Part shown: in pieces, positions 17,204-29,721 of the stretch | How the letters are laid out: each line of letters starts with the position of its first letter | Numbering within the stretch: the stretch's first letter is position 1 | NCBI GenBank assembly: GCA_027422505.1 | Contig: JAPQWV010001398.1 | Span: 1 to 64,000, forward strand | Origin: Craterostigma plantagineum | Lineage: Eukaryota; Streptophyta; Magnoliopsida; Lamiales; Linderniaceae | Direction of reading: 5' to 3' | DNA length: 64,000 nt | Made by a program: the position numbers and the translations under genes | Notes under the pieces: generated by a model | The model's input: the letters and a program-made list of their open reading frames with translations, nothing else | What the model was told of the DNA's origin: nothing | Databases searched by the model: none

Positions 17204-18512
17204 ATTCGTAGATGCAGAAAAGTATCTGCACTTTAGAGATAAGAAGAAACGCCATCATAATCAACATATGTATGAGATCATGCATTGCATTAGGAAATGC
17301 TGAAGAGAATGCTTAAACATGGCAAGTGACTTCAACGACAGGCATTCGTATCATGATCAAATATGCTCAAACTGTTCGACAAATCGCACAGGCGGGTGAT
17401 CTTGCAAGAAAAAAAGTCGTACAGATAGTATCTTGAAGTCTCTGCATTCTAAAGCAGTTGAAACTTGAAACGAATGAATCATCATTGAAGTACTAGTACT
17501 ACAGTTCACCAACATCTTTGCTAGTTAACAAAAGAATAAAAATTGACTTCGAGGGAATGCCCGTGTGCCCCTTGCACCACCCAAGAAATCGACAAAGGAC
17601 GTCACAACTCACAGTATAAAATGCCCATCAGTTCTAGAAGGGAAAACTAATTTTAACGCTCTTTCTAATTCCTATAATCCATGATTTGATCCCTAAGCAT
17701 AACAATCTGAGGGGGACACTGGTATGACAAATCGATCGTCAAAACTATATTGAAAAGGCTCAAATGTGTTCATCCCTCAGCTCAATAAACAAGAAAAAAT
17801 AAAATTGCACCATAGCTGAACCGTAATAGTGGTGCAGAGAGATAGAGAGAACCTGATCAATCGGTCATTCAGCGATCTACGAGGGCTGTAGGTGAAACCA
17901 ATACCAGCTCGAGCGATCTACGATCTACGATGGAGACGGAGACAATGACGGAGAAAGAACAGCTCAAATTGCTTTTATATGAATAGCTCGTATTTATATT
18001 TTCGATTTTATTTTTCAATTTTTGTTCGAGGACATCATTATCTATTGATAAATATTAAGGGAAATATCATTAATATTGTTCCATAAATTCCTAGTGCCAT
18101 TATTTCTGAAGATACAGAGCGACATTTCTAAAATAGGCATCAAGTTTAATTAAGTTTGACTATATGTGAAAGGGAAATTAATTTCAGATTAAATTTTGGG
18201 TAGCTCAAGGGCAAAAGTGTAATATCCTCTTAAGCGGACAAGTACTTTACTGGGTCGGATCGGACCAACCGATCCAATGAACCCATTTTAAGGAACATTA
18301 TAGATGAGCCGCGTCCATCTTAAATGATCCATCTAATGTCATTCGAAGTCCGTTTGGATCATTAAATCTATTTCACGATATCCGTTCTTTTTCTTTTTTG
18401 GGGTGAACAGAAATAGAATTGAGAAAACCTTCGAGGGTAATAAAATAGGACCTTGTCTTTACCAATCCCTGTTCAATCCTTCTTTGTCGTGATCTTGGAA
18501 ATTCTGATCGTC
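17204..18512. other. Shared intergenic region between divergent CHX18-like and LRB-like genes
   Basis: About 1.3 kb separates the two start codons. The part near 17204-17940 probably contains the CHX 5' leader. The 17950-18450 stretch is AT-rich with no ORF of note. I see no repeat or RNA gene. Confidence 0.5.
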
Positions 18513-21500
18513 ATGGATGTGGGTTCGCCGGAAACCCCATCATCTGATTTTGGGTTTGCTTTCAACGACGTTAATTTTTCGGATAGGGTTCTGATGATCG
18601 AGATTTTACCCGACTCTCCCGGGTCGAGAAATGACCCGGAAGATTCGCTGTCGGATTGGGCTCGTAATCGGAAGCGCCGAAGAGATGACCAGCTTACAAA
18701 TGTTGATGGTAACTCTTTTTTACCATACTTTTTGGATTATGACATCTGTTCATTGATGTTTTGGTTTTGAGATTTATTTATTAAATTGTTGTGGGGTTAT
18801 TTTAGCTGTTTTTTTTTTTTGGCTGGGTTGGGGGATTCTTGTGGGTTTTCAGGAGTAAAATTTAGGATTAATCTAAACTTCTGTTTAGGGTTTGTATGTT
18901 TACGGGAGATGGCTGCTTCCTGGGCATTTTCTGATTTATTTTTGCTCTTATTGGTTGAAGATCGTTACTTTGTGGAATGTCATAGAAAGTTAGCCTGATC
19001 GCAACCGTTTTAAGGAGTAGATACATAACCGAACTGTAAAAAGATATAGTTACGGCTACGTTTTGAACCGAAACCGCTGTCGATGACAGATAATTTGCTT
19101 ACGGTTTTCCGTTACTATTGTCATTTGCCTTTCGTCCCAATACTTATTCGGAGTATATCTGGTCATTGACGTGTTTATCTTGGCACCTGCCCGTTTTTCT
19201 TTGTTGCTGATCTGCCTTCTATACAGCTAGTGAATTACCTTCTTCTTAATTATCAATTCCATACTCTGCTCTGTAAAATGTTTGTAATTAATGATCGTGA
19301 GCTTTGCAGAAACGACCGAACAGTGCGAAGAACAGATCGTGAACTGCAACGTCCTCGATCTTGAGGATGGTGCTACTTACGAAAACCAAGAGGATGAGGC
19401 TGTTGCTATGACAGAGGAGCCCCCAGAGGAATTAGATGATGCAACAGAACAAAGTGGTATATCTAGCATAACATTGCGTGGAGTTAATATTCTATGTAGA
19501 GCTAAACCTTGTTCTTTTGACTTCATGATAATGCTTGTGATATCGTTTCATTTGAAGATGAACTTCTCAGTGTAGAGTTCATTTAAGTGAAACTTAACTC
19601 AGGCATTGTCTCATATGCTTAGGTTGGATTGTAGTAGCTAATGATCATACGACTGTGCCGAGAAACTCATTACAATCTGAGTTGCAGATATTATTTCAGA
19701 AAGTTGAAGGTCAATTTGCTCTCTCAGGTCTTCAAATCACTCAAGAAGATGAAGCGTCTGGTAGCATGGACTGTTTACCCGTGCAAGTGAAGAGCATACA
19801 CATCAGCTCTCCTATTTTGGCAGCGAAGAGTCCGTATTTCTACAAGGTAAGTTTCTATTAGAATGTGATAAATTTAAATACCTGGCTTTTCGCGTGTCAT
19901 TGTTCGCATCCACTCAATGAGCGAACATATTTGCAGTTGTTCTCCAATGGGATGAGAGAGTCGGAGCAGCGCCATGTTGTTTTGAGAATACATGCGTCGG
20001 GTAAGTATATCCTTCTTTTTTTTCCTTATAGGTGATAAAAGGCTCTTATGATTTAAATACGTTTGTTGAGTTATTTATTGATCGTTAAACATTTTACTCT
20101 TCCAAACCGCATATATGCTTAAAAGCCTTCATTGCTTCATTGTGAATCAGAGGAAGCTGCTCTCATGGATCTCTTGAGCTTCATGTATAGCAACACTTTG
20201 CCAAAGGGTTACGCCCACCGCTTTGTTGGACGTTTTGATGGCTGCTGACAAGTATGAGGTGGCATCGTGCATGAGATATTGCAGCCAATTACTGAGGAAC
20301 TTACCAATGTCTTGCGAATCTGCCTTGCTTTACTTGGATCTTCCCTCGACTGTTTTGATGGCCGATGCCGTTCAACCACTCTGCGACGCGGCCAAACAGT
20401 TCCTTGCCGCGCGATTCAGGGACATCAGCAAGTAAATTAAAACATTTCTTTATTCTATTTTTTCAGGGTCACCGTATAATGCCATAAACAGCACCATCAT
20501 CTTTTTTTCAGTGATCTTATGTGCTGGCAAACATTCTTTCTCAGTTCTTATAGGAGACTTCCATAGTCAAAGATTGCATTTTTCCATATCGTTCAAACAC
20601 AAAACCACAATCCCATGTTGGATATTCGAAAGAGTAACCGAGAAATTGAAATTATAGCTCGTTTAGTTGAAGAATTATTTTCCCTGTAAGTTATTTGCTA
20701 TTTCTTAACCATGTAAAGCTTCTTCTTAAGGTATCAAGAAGAGGTGCTAAACCTGCCATTAGCTGGCATAGAAGCCGTCCTTTCGAGCGACGACTTACAA
20801 GTAGCATCAGAAGACGCCGTGTACGACTTTGTCCTAAAATGGGCTCGAACCCATCACCCAAAATTAGAAGAAAGGAGAGAGATCTTAAGCGCGCGCCTAC
20901 TCCAATACGTTCGCTTCCCATACATGACCTGTCGTAAGCTCAGGAAAGTCCTAGCCAGCCCAGACATAGACTCAGACCTATCCTCGAAAGTCGTCCTAGA
21001 CGCACTGTTCTACAAATCAGAAGCGCCTCACCGCCAGCGCTCGCTAGTGGCCGAAGAATCGAACTCCTCTTCTTACCGTAGGTTCGTCGAAAGGGCCTAC
21101 AAATATCGACCCATCAAAGTCATGGAGTTCGACTCGCCACGTCAGCAGTGCATCGTCTACTTGGACCTGAAGCGCGAGGAATGCCTTCAGCTGTATCCCT
21201 CCGGGCGCATCTATTCCCAGGCGTTTCACTTGGGGGGACAAGGGTTCTTCTTGTCGGGGCACTGCAATATGGACCAGCAAAGCTCTTTCCACTGCTTTGG
21301 TCTGTTTCTGGGCATGCAAGAGAAGGGCTCGGCGGCTTTTACGGTGGACTACGAGTTCGCTTCAAGGACGAAGCCTTTGGAGGATTTTGCGACTAAGTAT
21401 AAGGGGAGCTATACTTTTACGGGCGGGAAAGCTGTGGGCTATAGGAACCTTTTCGGCGTGCCGTGGACTGCGTTTGTAGCTGATGATAGTCCGTTTTTTG

Positions 21501-21547
21501 TTAATGGTGTTCTGCACTTGAGGGCTGAGCTTACTATAAAAAAGTGA
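18513..21547 (+). CDS. LRB: BTB/POZ-BACK protein, LRB/POB1-like, with a one-base frameshift
   Basis: Six exons: 18513-18708, 19310-19456, 19623-19846, 19937-20000, 20151-20431 and 20731-21547, all GT-AG. The family is CUL3 E3-ligase substrate adaptors (light-response BTB proteins) that act in the nucleus on phytochrome signalling. Visible parts: a basic NRKRRRDD stretch in exon 1 (likely nuclear localisation signal); acidic exon 2; BTB domain over exons 3-5 ([38 protein letters not shown]); BACK-type region ([41 protein letters not shown]); and the conserved C-terminus ([20 protein letters not shown], then AELTIKK). The exons total 1729 bp, one base too many. The frame breaks at about 20198-20211 in exon 5, leading to TGA at 20246; downstream coding sequence is intact in the +1 frame. 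Either a recent inactivating insertion or a sequence error. Confidence 0.9.
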
Positions 21548-21821
21548 GCTTTTCCTTTCTTTTTTCTTTCTCTCCTACTAATGTGTTGGGACGAAAGATT
21601 GGCTTTTGCTTGGGTTGATTTCATGGCGAATGGTTGATGTTTGTACTTGTGGGATTGTTTGGAGAAGTTGGACTGATGTTGGGAATGCTCTTCATTGTTG
21701 TTTCTCTTTTGTTAATTTATGTAATATTGTCTTGGTGGACTATGAAAATTAAAATATTTTATCATATAAGATTTCTCACATATCGTATACGCTAATTTAA
21801 AAATTAAAGGTATTAATTTTT
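21548..21821. other. 3' flank of the LRB-like gene
   Basis: No gene seen. Presumed 3' UTR and polyadenylation region; the left boundary of the giant inverted repeat is at about 21822. Confidence 0.5.
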
Positions 21822-21962
21822 TGGGCCTTCTTTCATAGTTGGGCCCATATGTAACGAGGACCAAAACCACGTTACCTCTGCTACGCTACACTCGCCTTAC
21901 TGCTTTCAGGTTCTCCATTCCAAACCTCAGATCGACACCAATTAATCAATCTGTCGGCGAAA

Positions 21963-23953
21963 ATGAGGGCTCAGATTTCCAGATCTGCAAGATCGTTCCT
22001 TTCTGCTGCTTCAAAGCAGACTGCTCGGTCTTTTTCCGGTATGGAAGTGGTGTATTATTGGAGATTAATTTGTTTATTTTTATTAAAATGTGCATCAGTT
22101 AGTTCATCAGTTGGTAGTATATGAGAATTTTGATATTACTTTGATGATCTGAGCTTCTGGCGATTCTGCGTCAGTGGGTTTCCGATTGCTGTAGTAAGTG
22201 TTATCAGTGATATGTAGCTATATCTATGTGGTTCCTTCAGTTCTTTGGAACCATGAGAGATTCTATTAGCTCCTTTTTTTTTTTCTGAATATGTTTAAAA
22301 TTGCAGGATTATACCATCGGTTTTTTCATTCTTGATCGGATGTAAATTTGAAGTCTCTTTCTTGGTGTAAATTTGAAGTCTCTTGCTTTTTTAGTATTTG
22401 GTTTCCAAGTTGGATGATTGTAGCATCATATTTTTGGCTGATTGATGTTAGCATGTGATTACTCCATACATGTACTTCTTTTATAAGAAATCTGGTTGGT
22501 AATGTACCTTTCAATCCCAAACGGCGATGATAAAAAATGTGGAATTTCAGGTGGACGTGTGGCACCTGCTATTTGTTACCGTGGAAAAGTATCTTCTGTA
22601 GCTTCATATGGTTCGTCGGCGTCAGGAAATGCTTATAGAAATTTTATTTGTGGTGCTCTTGCTCTTCCAGCTGCAGGTATTAAACACACTTTGTTTAATA
22701 ATCTACATAGCCTCCTCATTGTTTGGAACACATCAGATTACTGATTTAACTTTGTAAGGATTTAATACTATAGTGTTTTTCGCACATCTGTTCTACTGTG
22801 AACTACATGTTTCTTCCCACATCTGTGAGGCTGAGTTCTCACTTTTACTTTTTGTTTCAATCCATTTGTGACATAGCCATCATGCTTCAAGAACAAGAAG
22901 CATATGCTGCCGAGGTACTTTCTTTTTTCTTTTGCTTGGCTAAACCATTCCCTAAACCCTTGGCCCACTGCTTTTAATTGAATTTTCTTTGTTGTGTTTC
23001 TTTCTAGATGGAGAGAACTTTCATAGCAATCAAACCCGATGGAGTGCAGAGAGGACTGGTAACCTATGCCCTACATAGGATAACCGTAACATGATTTCAG
23101 AAGTCTAATGTGCTACTTTTGTGTACTCTAACAAATGGTTATTTTTTATTTAGATTTCAGAAATCATTTCTCGATTTGAAAGAAAAGGGTATAAGCTCGT
23201 GGCAATCAAGGTTGTGGTTCCCACGAAGGACTTTGCGGCGAAACATTATCACGACCTCAAGGAGAGGCCGTTCTTTAACGGCCTGTGCGATTTCCTTAGT
23301 TCTGGGCCCGTTATCGCCATGGTTAGAACGCGACTTATTCCCCTACCTTTAATATTTCCTCTTCGGATTGAAACCGTATCCTAGAGAACTGTGGGATGAC
23401 TGATCGTCTTCTACATGTTCAATTCACAGGTTTGGGAAGGTGAAGGAGTGATCAAATATGGGCGCAAACTCATTGGAGCCACAGATCCTCAGAAATCGGA
23501 CCCCGGAACCATAAGGGGAGATTTGGCTGTTGTTGTCGGAAGGTACACCCAAAAAACTTATACATCAACATAATCAAGCCCAGCTAAGTTCTTGATACTT
23601 CGGTGATTTCAACAAATAACCTTCAGAAAAAAATAACTAAATAAATAAAGGGGACATTTTTGTGCGGTTTTCCCCAATTCTTAATTGGGTGTTCGAACGA
23701 GTCGAGCTTCAGAATTCGAGTGAGCTATATAAGCTTGATTCGATTGCTTAACGTGCTTTTCGGAAACTCAGTACACTGTAGAATGTTCATTGTGATAATG
23801 TTGTTGTTGTGCTTTATTTGTTGTTGCAGAAACATAATTCACGGCAGTGATGGTCCTGAGACAGCAAAGGATGAAATCGAACTGTGGTTTAAGCCTGAGG
23901 ATTTGGTTACTTATACAAGCAATGCTGAGAAGTGGATCTATGGCGATAACTAA
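21963..23953 (+). CDS. NDPK3: Nucleoside diphosphate kinase III, mitochondrial type, intact copy
   Basis: Seven exons: 21963-22038, 22551-22676, 22877-22914, 23008-23058, 23154-23321, 23430-23542 and 23830-23953, totalling 696 bp (231 aa plus stop). NDPKs transfer the terminal phosphate of ATP to other nucleoside diphosphates through a phosphohistidine. An Arg/Ser-rich presequence without acidic residues ([20 protein letters not shown]) is typical for organelle import and known for plant NDPK3. The catalytic domain begins at [17 protein letters not shown] and includes [39 protein letters not shown], and the active-site histidine H195 in NIIHGSDG. The C-terminal WIYGDN is family-typical. All splice sites are consensus. 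It is tail-to-tail with two pseudogene copies on the opposite arm. Confidence 0.95.
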
Positions 23954-24920
23954 CCAGTGACATAGTTCTCTTTTTGAATTTTTTTTTCCTCACATATGAG
24001 TTTTGATGAGTGGGTGAAGCAAATAAATTTGAATTTTACCATGAATAGGGCTTTCCATTGGCCATGAGAATAATGCTACACAATGTATTTGAATTTGATT
24101 ACCTGTCACGCTGACGATATATTTTATAATTACAGACGGTTCATTTTTTCATGATTGGTTGGCTTATTTTTGGTTTATCAAATTCAAGAGAATGTGAGAT
24201 TGTTTCTGCACTGATTAAACTGAGTTAAGAAAATAAATAGCTTTTTTAAACGAGAAGCCCACTAATGTGTAAATGGTTTCAATCGGTTAATGAGTTGTGG
24301 GGAAGTGGGTAAATATTGTGTTACTGTATTACTGTTTTTCTGGGAATTTCGATAGATTGCAGAATGTGAGATGAGAAAGAGAAGAACAGATTTAGTTGAG
24401 AAGGAAGAAGAGGAAAGAAGAAGTAGGTTTAATAGAAATTTCTGGCCCGTGTTTAGCCCAAGATCATGGTCCAGTCCAGCCTAAATCCTTGATCCCTTGG
24501 CTCTTCTCTACTTCAACAAGCTCATCTTCGCCCGCGAATTTCGACCGTCTCTTGCCGCCCAGACACTTCAGATTTCGGCTAAGAGATTATCCGCCGCAAG
24601 CTCAGGTTCGGTAAATTCGTCGTGTTTTTTTTTTTAACTTCGATTGAGGAGAGTTTATTTTCAGCTGAGTTCGTTTTGCGATAGCCTGTGATTCATTTTT
24701 GTATCTAATTGGTGCAGCCATACCTACGATTGCGCACTTGCGAGTCTGCTCGAGCCGTAAGCTGTTAAAACCGTGATTCGTTTCTGTATCTTCGTTCAAT
24801 GAAAAGTTATGATCTGTTTTCAGTGGTTGAAGTTGTATCACCACTAAATCTGTGTGCTATCAGTGCTTAGGTCGTCTTTTTCGTAAGTAGCTCTGTGGTT
24901 TGGTCAAATTGGTTTGCAGC
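23954..24920 (+). other. NDPK3 3' flank and probable leader exons of an unidentified gene
   Basis: After the NDPK3 stop comes an AT-rich 3' flank. From about 24360 the sequence looks like the 5' part of a plus-strand transcription unit: a purine-rich start, a G+C-richer stretch ending CAAGCTCAG (24603) before a possible donor, and a TTGGTTTGCAG acceptor-like end at 24919 exactly at the palindrome centre. No protein can be assigned. Confidence 0.35.
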
Positions 24921-24946
24921 ACTATGAATTCATATTCCCATCCGAC
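24921..24946. other. Spacer of the giant inverted repeat
   Basis: About 26 bp of single-copy sequence between the arms. It contains a perfect 12-bp palindrome TATGAATTCATA (24923-24934) and an ATG at 24924-24926 directly after the acceptor-like TTTGCAG. No function is claimed. Confidence 0.6.
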
Positions 24947-25499
24947 GCTACAAACCAATTTGACCAATCCACAGAGCTACTTACGAAAAATACGACCTAA
25001 GCACTGATAGATAACACACAGATTTACTAGTGATACAACTTCAACCACTGAAAACAGATCATAACTTTTCATTGAAAGAAGATACAGAAACGAATCGCGG
25101 ATTTAACAGCTTACGGCTCGAGCAGACTCGCAAGTGCGCAAATCGTAGGTATGGCTGCACCAATTAGATACAAAAATGAATCACAGGCTGTCGCAAAACG
25201 AACTCAGCTGAAAATAAACTCTCCTCAATCGAAGTTAAAAAAAAAAAAAAAAACACGACGAATTTACCGAACCTGAGCTTGCGGCGGATAATCTCTTAGC
25301 CGAAATCTGAAGTGTCTGGGCGGCAAGAGACGGTCGAAATTCGCGGGCGAAGATGAGCTTGTTGAAGTAGAGAAGAGCCAAGGGATCAAGGATTTAGGCT
25401 GGGCTGGACCATGATCTTGGGCTAAACACGGGCCAGAAATTTCTATTAAATTCTTTCTTCTTCTTCCTTCTCAACTAAATGTTCTTCTCTTTCTCATCT

Positions 25500-27321
25500 C
25501 ACATTCTGCAATCTATCGAAAATCCCAGAAAAAACAGTAATATACTAACACAATATTTACCCACTTCCCCACAACTCATTAACCGATTGAAACCATTTAC
25601 ACATTAGTGGGCTTCTCGTTTAAAAAAGCTATTTATTTTCTTAACTCAGTTTAATCAGTGCAGAAACAATCTAACATTCTCTTGAATTTGATAAACCAAA
25701 AATAAGCCAACCAATCATGAAAAAATGAACCGTCTGTAGTTATAAAATATATCGTCAACGTGACAGGTAATCAAATTCAAATACATTGCGTATCATTACT
25801 CTCATGGCCAATGGAAAGCCCTATTCATGGTAAAATTCAAATTTATTTGCTTCACCCACTCATCAAAACTCATATGTGAGGGAAAAAAAAATCAAAAAGA
25901 GAACTATGTCACTGGTTAGTTATCACCATAGATCCACTTCTCAGCATTGCTTGTGTAAGTAACCAAATCCTCGGGCTTAAACCACAGTTCGATTTCATCC
26001 TTTGCTGTCTCAGGGCCATCACTGCCGTGAATTATGTTTCTGCAACAACAAATAAAGCACAACAACAACATTATTACAATGAACAATTCTACAGTGTACT
26101 GAGTTTCCGAAAAGCACGTTAAGCAATCGCATCAAGCTTATATAGCTCACTCGAATTCTGAAGCTCGACTCGTTCGAACACCCAATTAAGAAATGGGGAA
26201 ACCCGCACAAAAGTGTCCCCTTTATTTATTTAGTTATTTTTTTCTGAAGGTTATTTGTTGAAATCACCGAAGTATCAAGAACTTAGCTGGGCTTGATTAT
26301 GTTGATGTATAAGTTTTTTGGGTGTACCTTCCGACAACAACAGCCAAATCTCCCCTTATGGTTCCGGGTTCCGATTTCTGAGGATCTGTGGCTCCAATGA
26401 GTTTGCGCCCATATTTGATCACTCCTTCACCTTCCCAAACCTGTGAATTGAACATGTAGAAGACGATCAGTCATCCCACAGTTCTCTAGGATACGGTTTC
26501 AATCCGAAGAGGAAATATTAAAGGTAGGGGAATAAGTCGCGTTCTAACCATGGCGCTAACGGGCCCAGAGCAAAGGAAATCGCACAGGCCGTTAAAGAAC
26601 GGCCTCTCCTTGAGGTCGTGATAATGTTTCGCCGCAAAGTCCTTCGTACCACAACCTTGATTGCCACGAGCTTATACCCTTTTTTTTCAAATCGAGAAAT
26701 GATTTCTGAAATCTACATAAAAAATAACAATTTGTTAGAGTACACAAAATTAGCATATTAGACTTCTGAAATCACGTTACGGTTACCCTATGTAGGGCAT
26801 AGGTTACCAGTCCTCTCTGCACTCCATCGGGTTTGATTGCTATGAAAGTTCTCTCCATCTAGAAAGAAACACAACAAAGACAATTCAATTAAAAGCAGGG
26901 GCTTAGGTTTAGGGAATGGTTTAGCCAAGCAAAAGAAAAAAGAAGGTACCTCGGCAGCATATGCTTCTTATTCTTGAAGCATGATGGCTATGTCACAAAT
27001 GGATTGAAACAAAAAGTAAAAGTGAGACCTCAGCCTCACAGATGTGGGAAGAACATGTAGTTCACAGTAGAACAGATCTGCGAAAAACACTAGAGTATTA
27101 AATCCTTAAAAAGTTAAATCACTAATCTGATGTGTTCCAAAAAATGAGGAGGCTATGTAGATTATTAAACAAAGTGTGTTTAATACCTGCAGCTGGAAGT
27201 GCAAGAGCACCACAAATAAAATTTCTATAAGCATTTCCTGATGCCGACGAACCATATGAAGCTACAGAAGATACTTTTCCACGGTAACAAATAGCAGGTG
27301 CCACACGTCCACCTGAAATTC
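25500..27321. repeat. Tandem duplication unit 1 (1822 bp)
   Basis: Starts at a CACATT hexamer (25500-25505) and ends before the next CACATT (27322). Contains NDPK3 exons 2-7 in reverse plus 3' flank. It differs from unit 2 at only about two positions by eye: one base in an A-run near 27141, and one substitution near 26023. Confidence 0.93.
25916..27312 (-). pseudogene. NDPK3: NDPK3 pseudogene copy, lacking exon 1
   Basis: Exons 2 to 7 are recognisable on the minus strand, ending at the TAA 25916-25918. Exon 1 with start codon and targeting sequence is missing because the duplication breakpoint lies just upstream of exon 2. Exon 3 has a nonsense change (a CAA codon in the intact gene is TAA, plus-strand 26968-26970). 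Exon 5 has lost four bases near 26647, shifting the frame in the VVVPTKDF region. The NIIHGSDG active-site segment is still present near 26020-26040. Not expected to make an enzyme. Confidence 0.93.
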
Positions 27322-29142
27322 CACATTCTGCAATCTATCGAAAATCCCAGAAAAAACAGTAATATACTAACACAATATTTACCCACTTCCCCACAACTCA
27401 TTAACCGATTGAAACCATTTACACATTAGTGGGCTTCTCGTTTAAAAAAGCTATTTATTTTCTTAACTCAGTTTAATCAGTGCAGAAACAATCTAACATT
27501 CTCTTGAATTTGATAAACCAAAAATAAGCCAACCAATCATGAAAAAATGAACCGTCTGTAGTTATAAAATATATCGTCAACGTGACAGGTAATCAAATTC
27601 AAATACATTGCGTATCATTACTCTCATGGCCAATGGAAAGCCCTATTCATGGTAAAATTCAAATTTATTTGCTTCACCCACTCATCAAAACTCATATGTG
27701 AGGGAAAAAAAAATCAAAAAGAGAACTATGTCACTGGTTAGTTATCACCATAGATCCACTTCTCAGCATTGCTTGTGTAAGTAACCAAATCCTCGGGCTT
27801 AAACCACAGTTCGATTTCATCCTTTGCTGTCTCAGGGCCATCAGTGCCGTGAATTATGTTTCTGCAACAACAAATAAAGCACAACAACAACATTATTACA
27901 ATGAACAATTCTACAGTGTACTGAGTTTCCGAAAAGCACGTTAAGCAATCGCATCAAGCTTATATAGCTCACTCGAATTCTGAAGCTCGACTCGTTCGAA
28001 CACCCAATTAAGAAATGGGGAAACCCGCACAAAAGTGTCCCCTTTATTTATTTAGTTATTTTTTTCTGAAGGTTATTTGTTGAAATCACCGAAGTATCAA
28101 GAACTTAGCTGGGCTTGATTATGTTGATGTATAAGTTTTTTGGGTGTACCTTCCGACAACAACAGCCAAATCTCCCCTTATGGTTCCGGGTTCCGATTTC
28201 TGAGGATCTGTGGCTCCAATGAGTTTGCGCCCATATTTGATCACTCCTTCACCTTCCCAAACCTGTGAATTGAACATGTAGAAGACGATCAGTCATCCCA
28301 CAGTTCTCTAGGATACGGTTTCAATCCGAAGAGGAAATATTAAAGGTAGGGGAATAAGTCGCGTTCTAACCATGGCGCTAACGGGCCCAGAGCAAAGGAA
28401 ATCGCACAGGCCGTTAAAGAACGGCCTCTCCTTGAGGTCGTGATAATGTTTCGCCGCAAAGTCCTTCGTACCACAACCTTGATTGCCACGAGCTTATACC
28501 CTTTTTTTTCAAATCGAGAAATGATTTCTGAAATCTACATAAAAAATAACAATTTGTTAGAGTACACAAAATTAGCATATTAGACTTCTGAAATCACGTT
28601 ACGGTTACCCTATGTAGGGCATAGGTTACCAGTCCTCTCTGCACTCCATCGGGTTTGATTGCTATGAAAGTTCTCTCCATCTAGAAAGAAACACAACAAA
28701 GACAATTCAATTAAAAGCAGGGGCTTAGGTTTAGGGAATGGTTTAGCCAAGCAAAAGAAAAAAGAAGGTACCTCGGCAGCATATGCTTCTTATTCTTGAA
28801 GCATGATGGCTATGTCACAAATGGATTGAAACAAAAAGTAAAAGTGAGACCTCAGCCTCACAGATGTGGGAAGAACATGTAGTTCACAGTAGAACAGATC
28901 TGCGAAAAACACTAGAGTATTAAATCCTTAAAAAGTTAAATCACTAATCTGATGTGTTCCAAAAATGAGGAGGCTATGTAGATTATTAAACAAAGTGTGT
29001 TTAATACCTGCAGCTGGAAGTGCAAGAGCACCACAAATAAAATTTCTATAAGCATTTCCTGATGCCGACGAACCATATGAAGCTACAGAAGATACTTTTC
29101 CACGGTAACAAATAGCAGGTGCCACACGTCCACCTGAAATTC
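27322..29142. repeat. Tandem duplication unit 2 (1821 bp)
   Basis: Direct copy of 25500-27321, bounded by CACATT at 27322-27327 and 29143-29148. Confidence 0.93.
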
Positions 29143-29721
29143 CACATTTTTTATCATCGCCTTTTGGGATTGAAAGGTACATTACCAACCATATTTCTTG
29201 TAAAAGAAGTACATGTATGGAATAATCACATGCAAACATCAATCGGCCAAAAATATGATGCTATAATCATCCAACTTGGAAACCAAATACTAAAAAAGCA
29301 AGAGACTTCAAATTTACACCAAGAAAGAGACTTCAAATTTACATCCGATCAAGAATGAAAAAACCGATGGTATAATCCTGCAATTTTATACATATTCAGA
29401 AAAAAAAAAAGGAGCTGACAGAATCTCTCAGGATTCCAAAGAGATGAAGGAACACCACAGATATAAGCTACACATCACTGCTAACACTTACTACACCAAT
29501 CGGAAACCCACTGACGCAGAATCGCCAGAAGCTCAGATCATCAAGTAATATCAAAATTCTCATATACTACCAACTGATGAACTAACTGATGCACATTTTA
29601 ATAAAAATAAACAAATTAATCTCCAATAATACACCACTTCCATACCGGAAAAAGACCGAGCAGTCTGCTTTGAAGCAGCAGAAAGGAACGATCTTGCAGA
29701 TCTGGAAATCTGAGCCCTCAT
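27738..29721 (-). pseudogene. NDPK3: NDPK3 pseudogene copy with all seven exons
   Basis: Reads from ATG 29721 (intact targeting-sequence exon [13 protein letters not shown]) to TAA 27738-27740. It shares the two lesions of the neighbouring copy: TAA in exon 3 (28790-28792) and the 4-bp deletion in exon 5 near 28469. It additionally changes the active-site neighbourhood from HGSDG to HGTDG. Any translated product would stop after about 73 residues, with the import presequence but no catalytic domain. Confidence 0.93.

Larger units (their letters stand above)
21822..24920 (+). repeat. Left arm of a giant inverted repeat
   Basis: About 3.1 kb whose reverse complement is found in 24947-29861. 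Outer edge: TGGGCCTTCTTTCATAG here against its complement ending at 29861. Inner edge: AAATTGGTTTG here against CAAACCAATTTG from 24951. Arms are similar throughout with scattered substitutions and small indels. The arm carries the complete NDPK3 gene, its flanks and the leader of an unidentified transcription unit. Confidence 0.93.

Noticed and set aside
24396..24614. 72-aa frame in the left palindrome arm
   Set aside because: The matching frame is not kept in the other arm and the sequence looks like a 5' leader; no protein family recognised.
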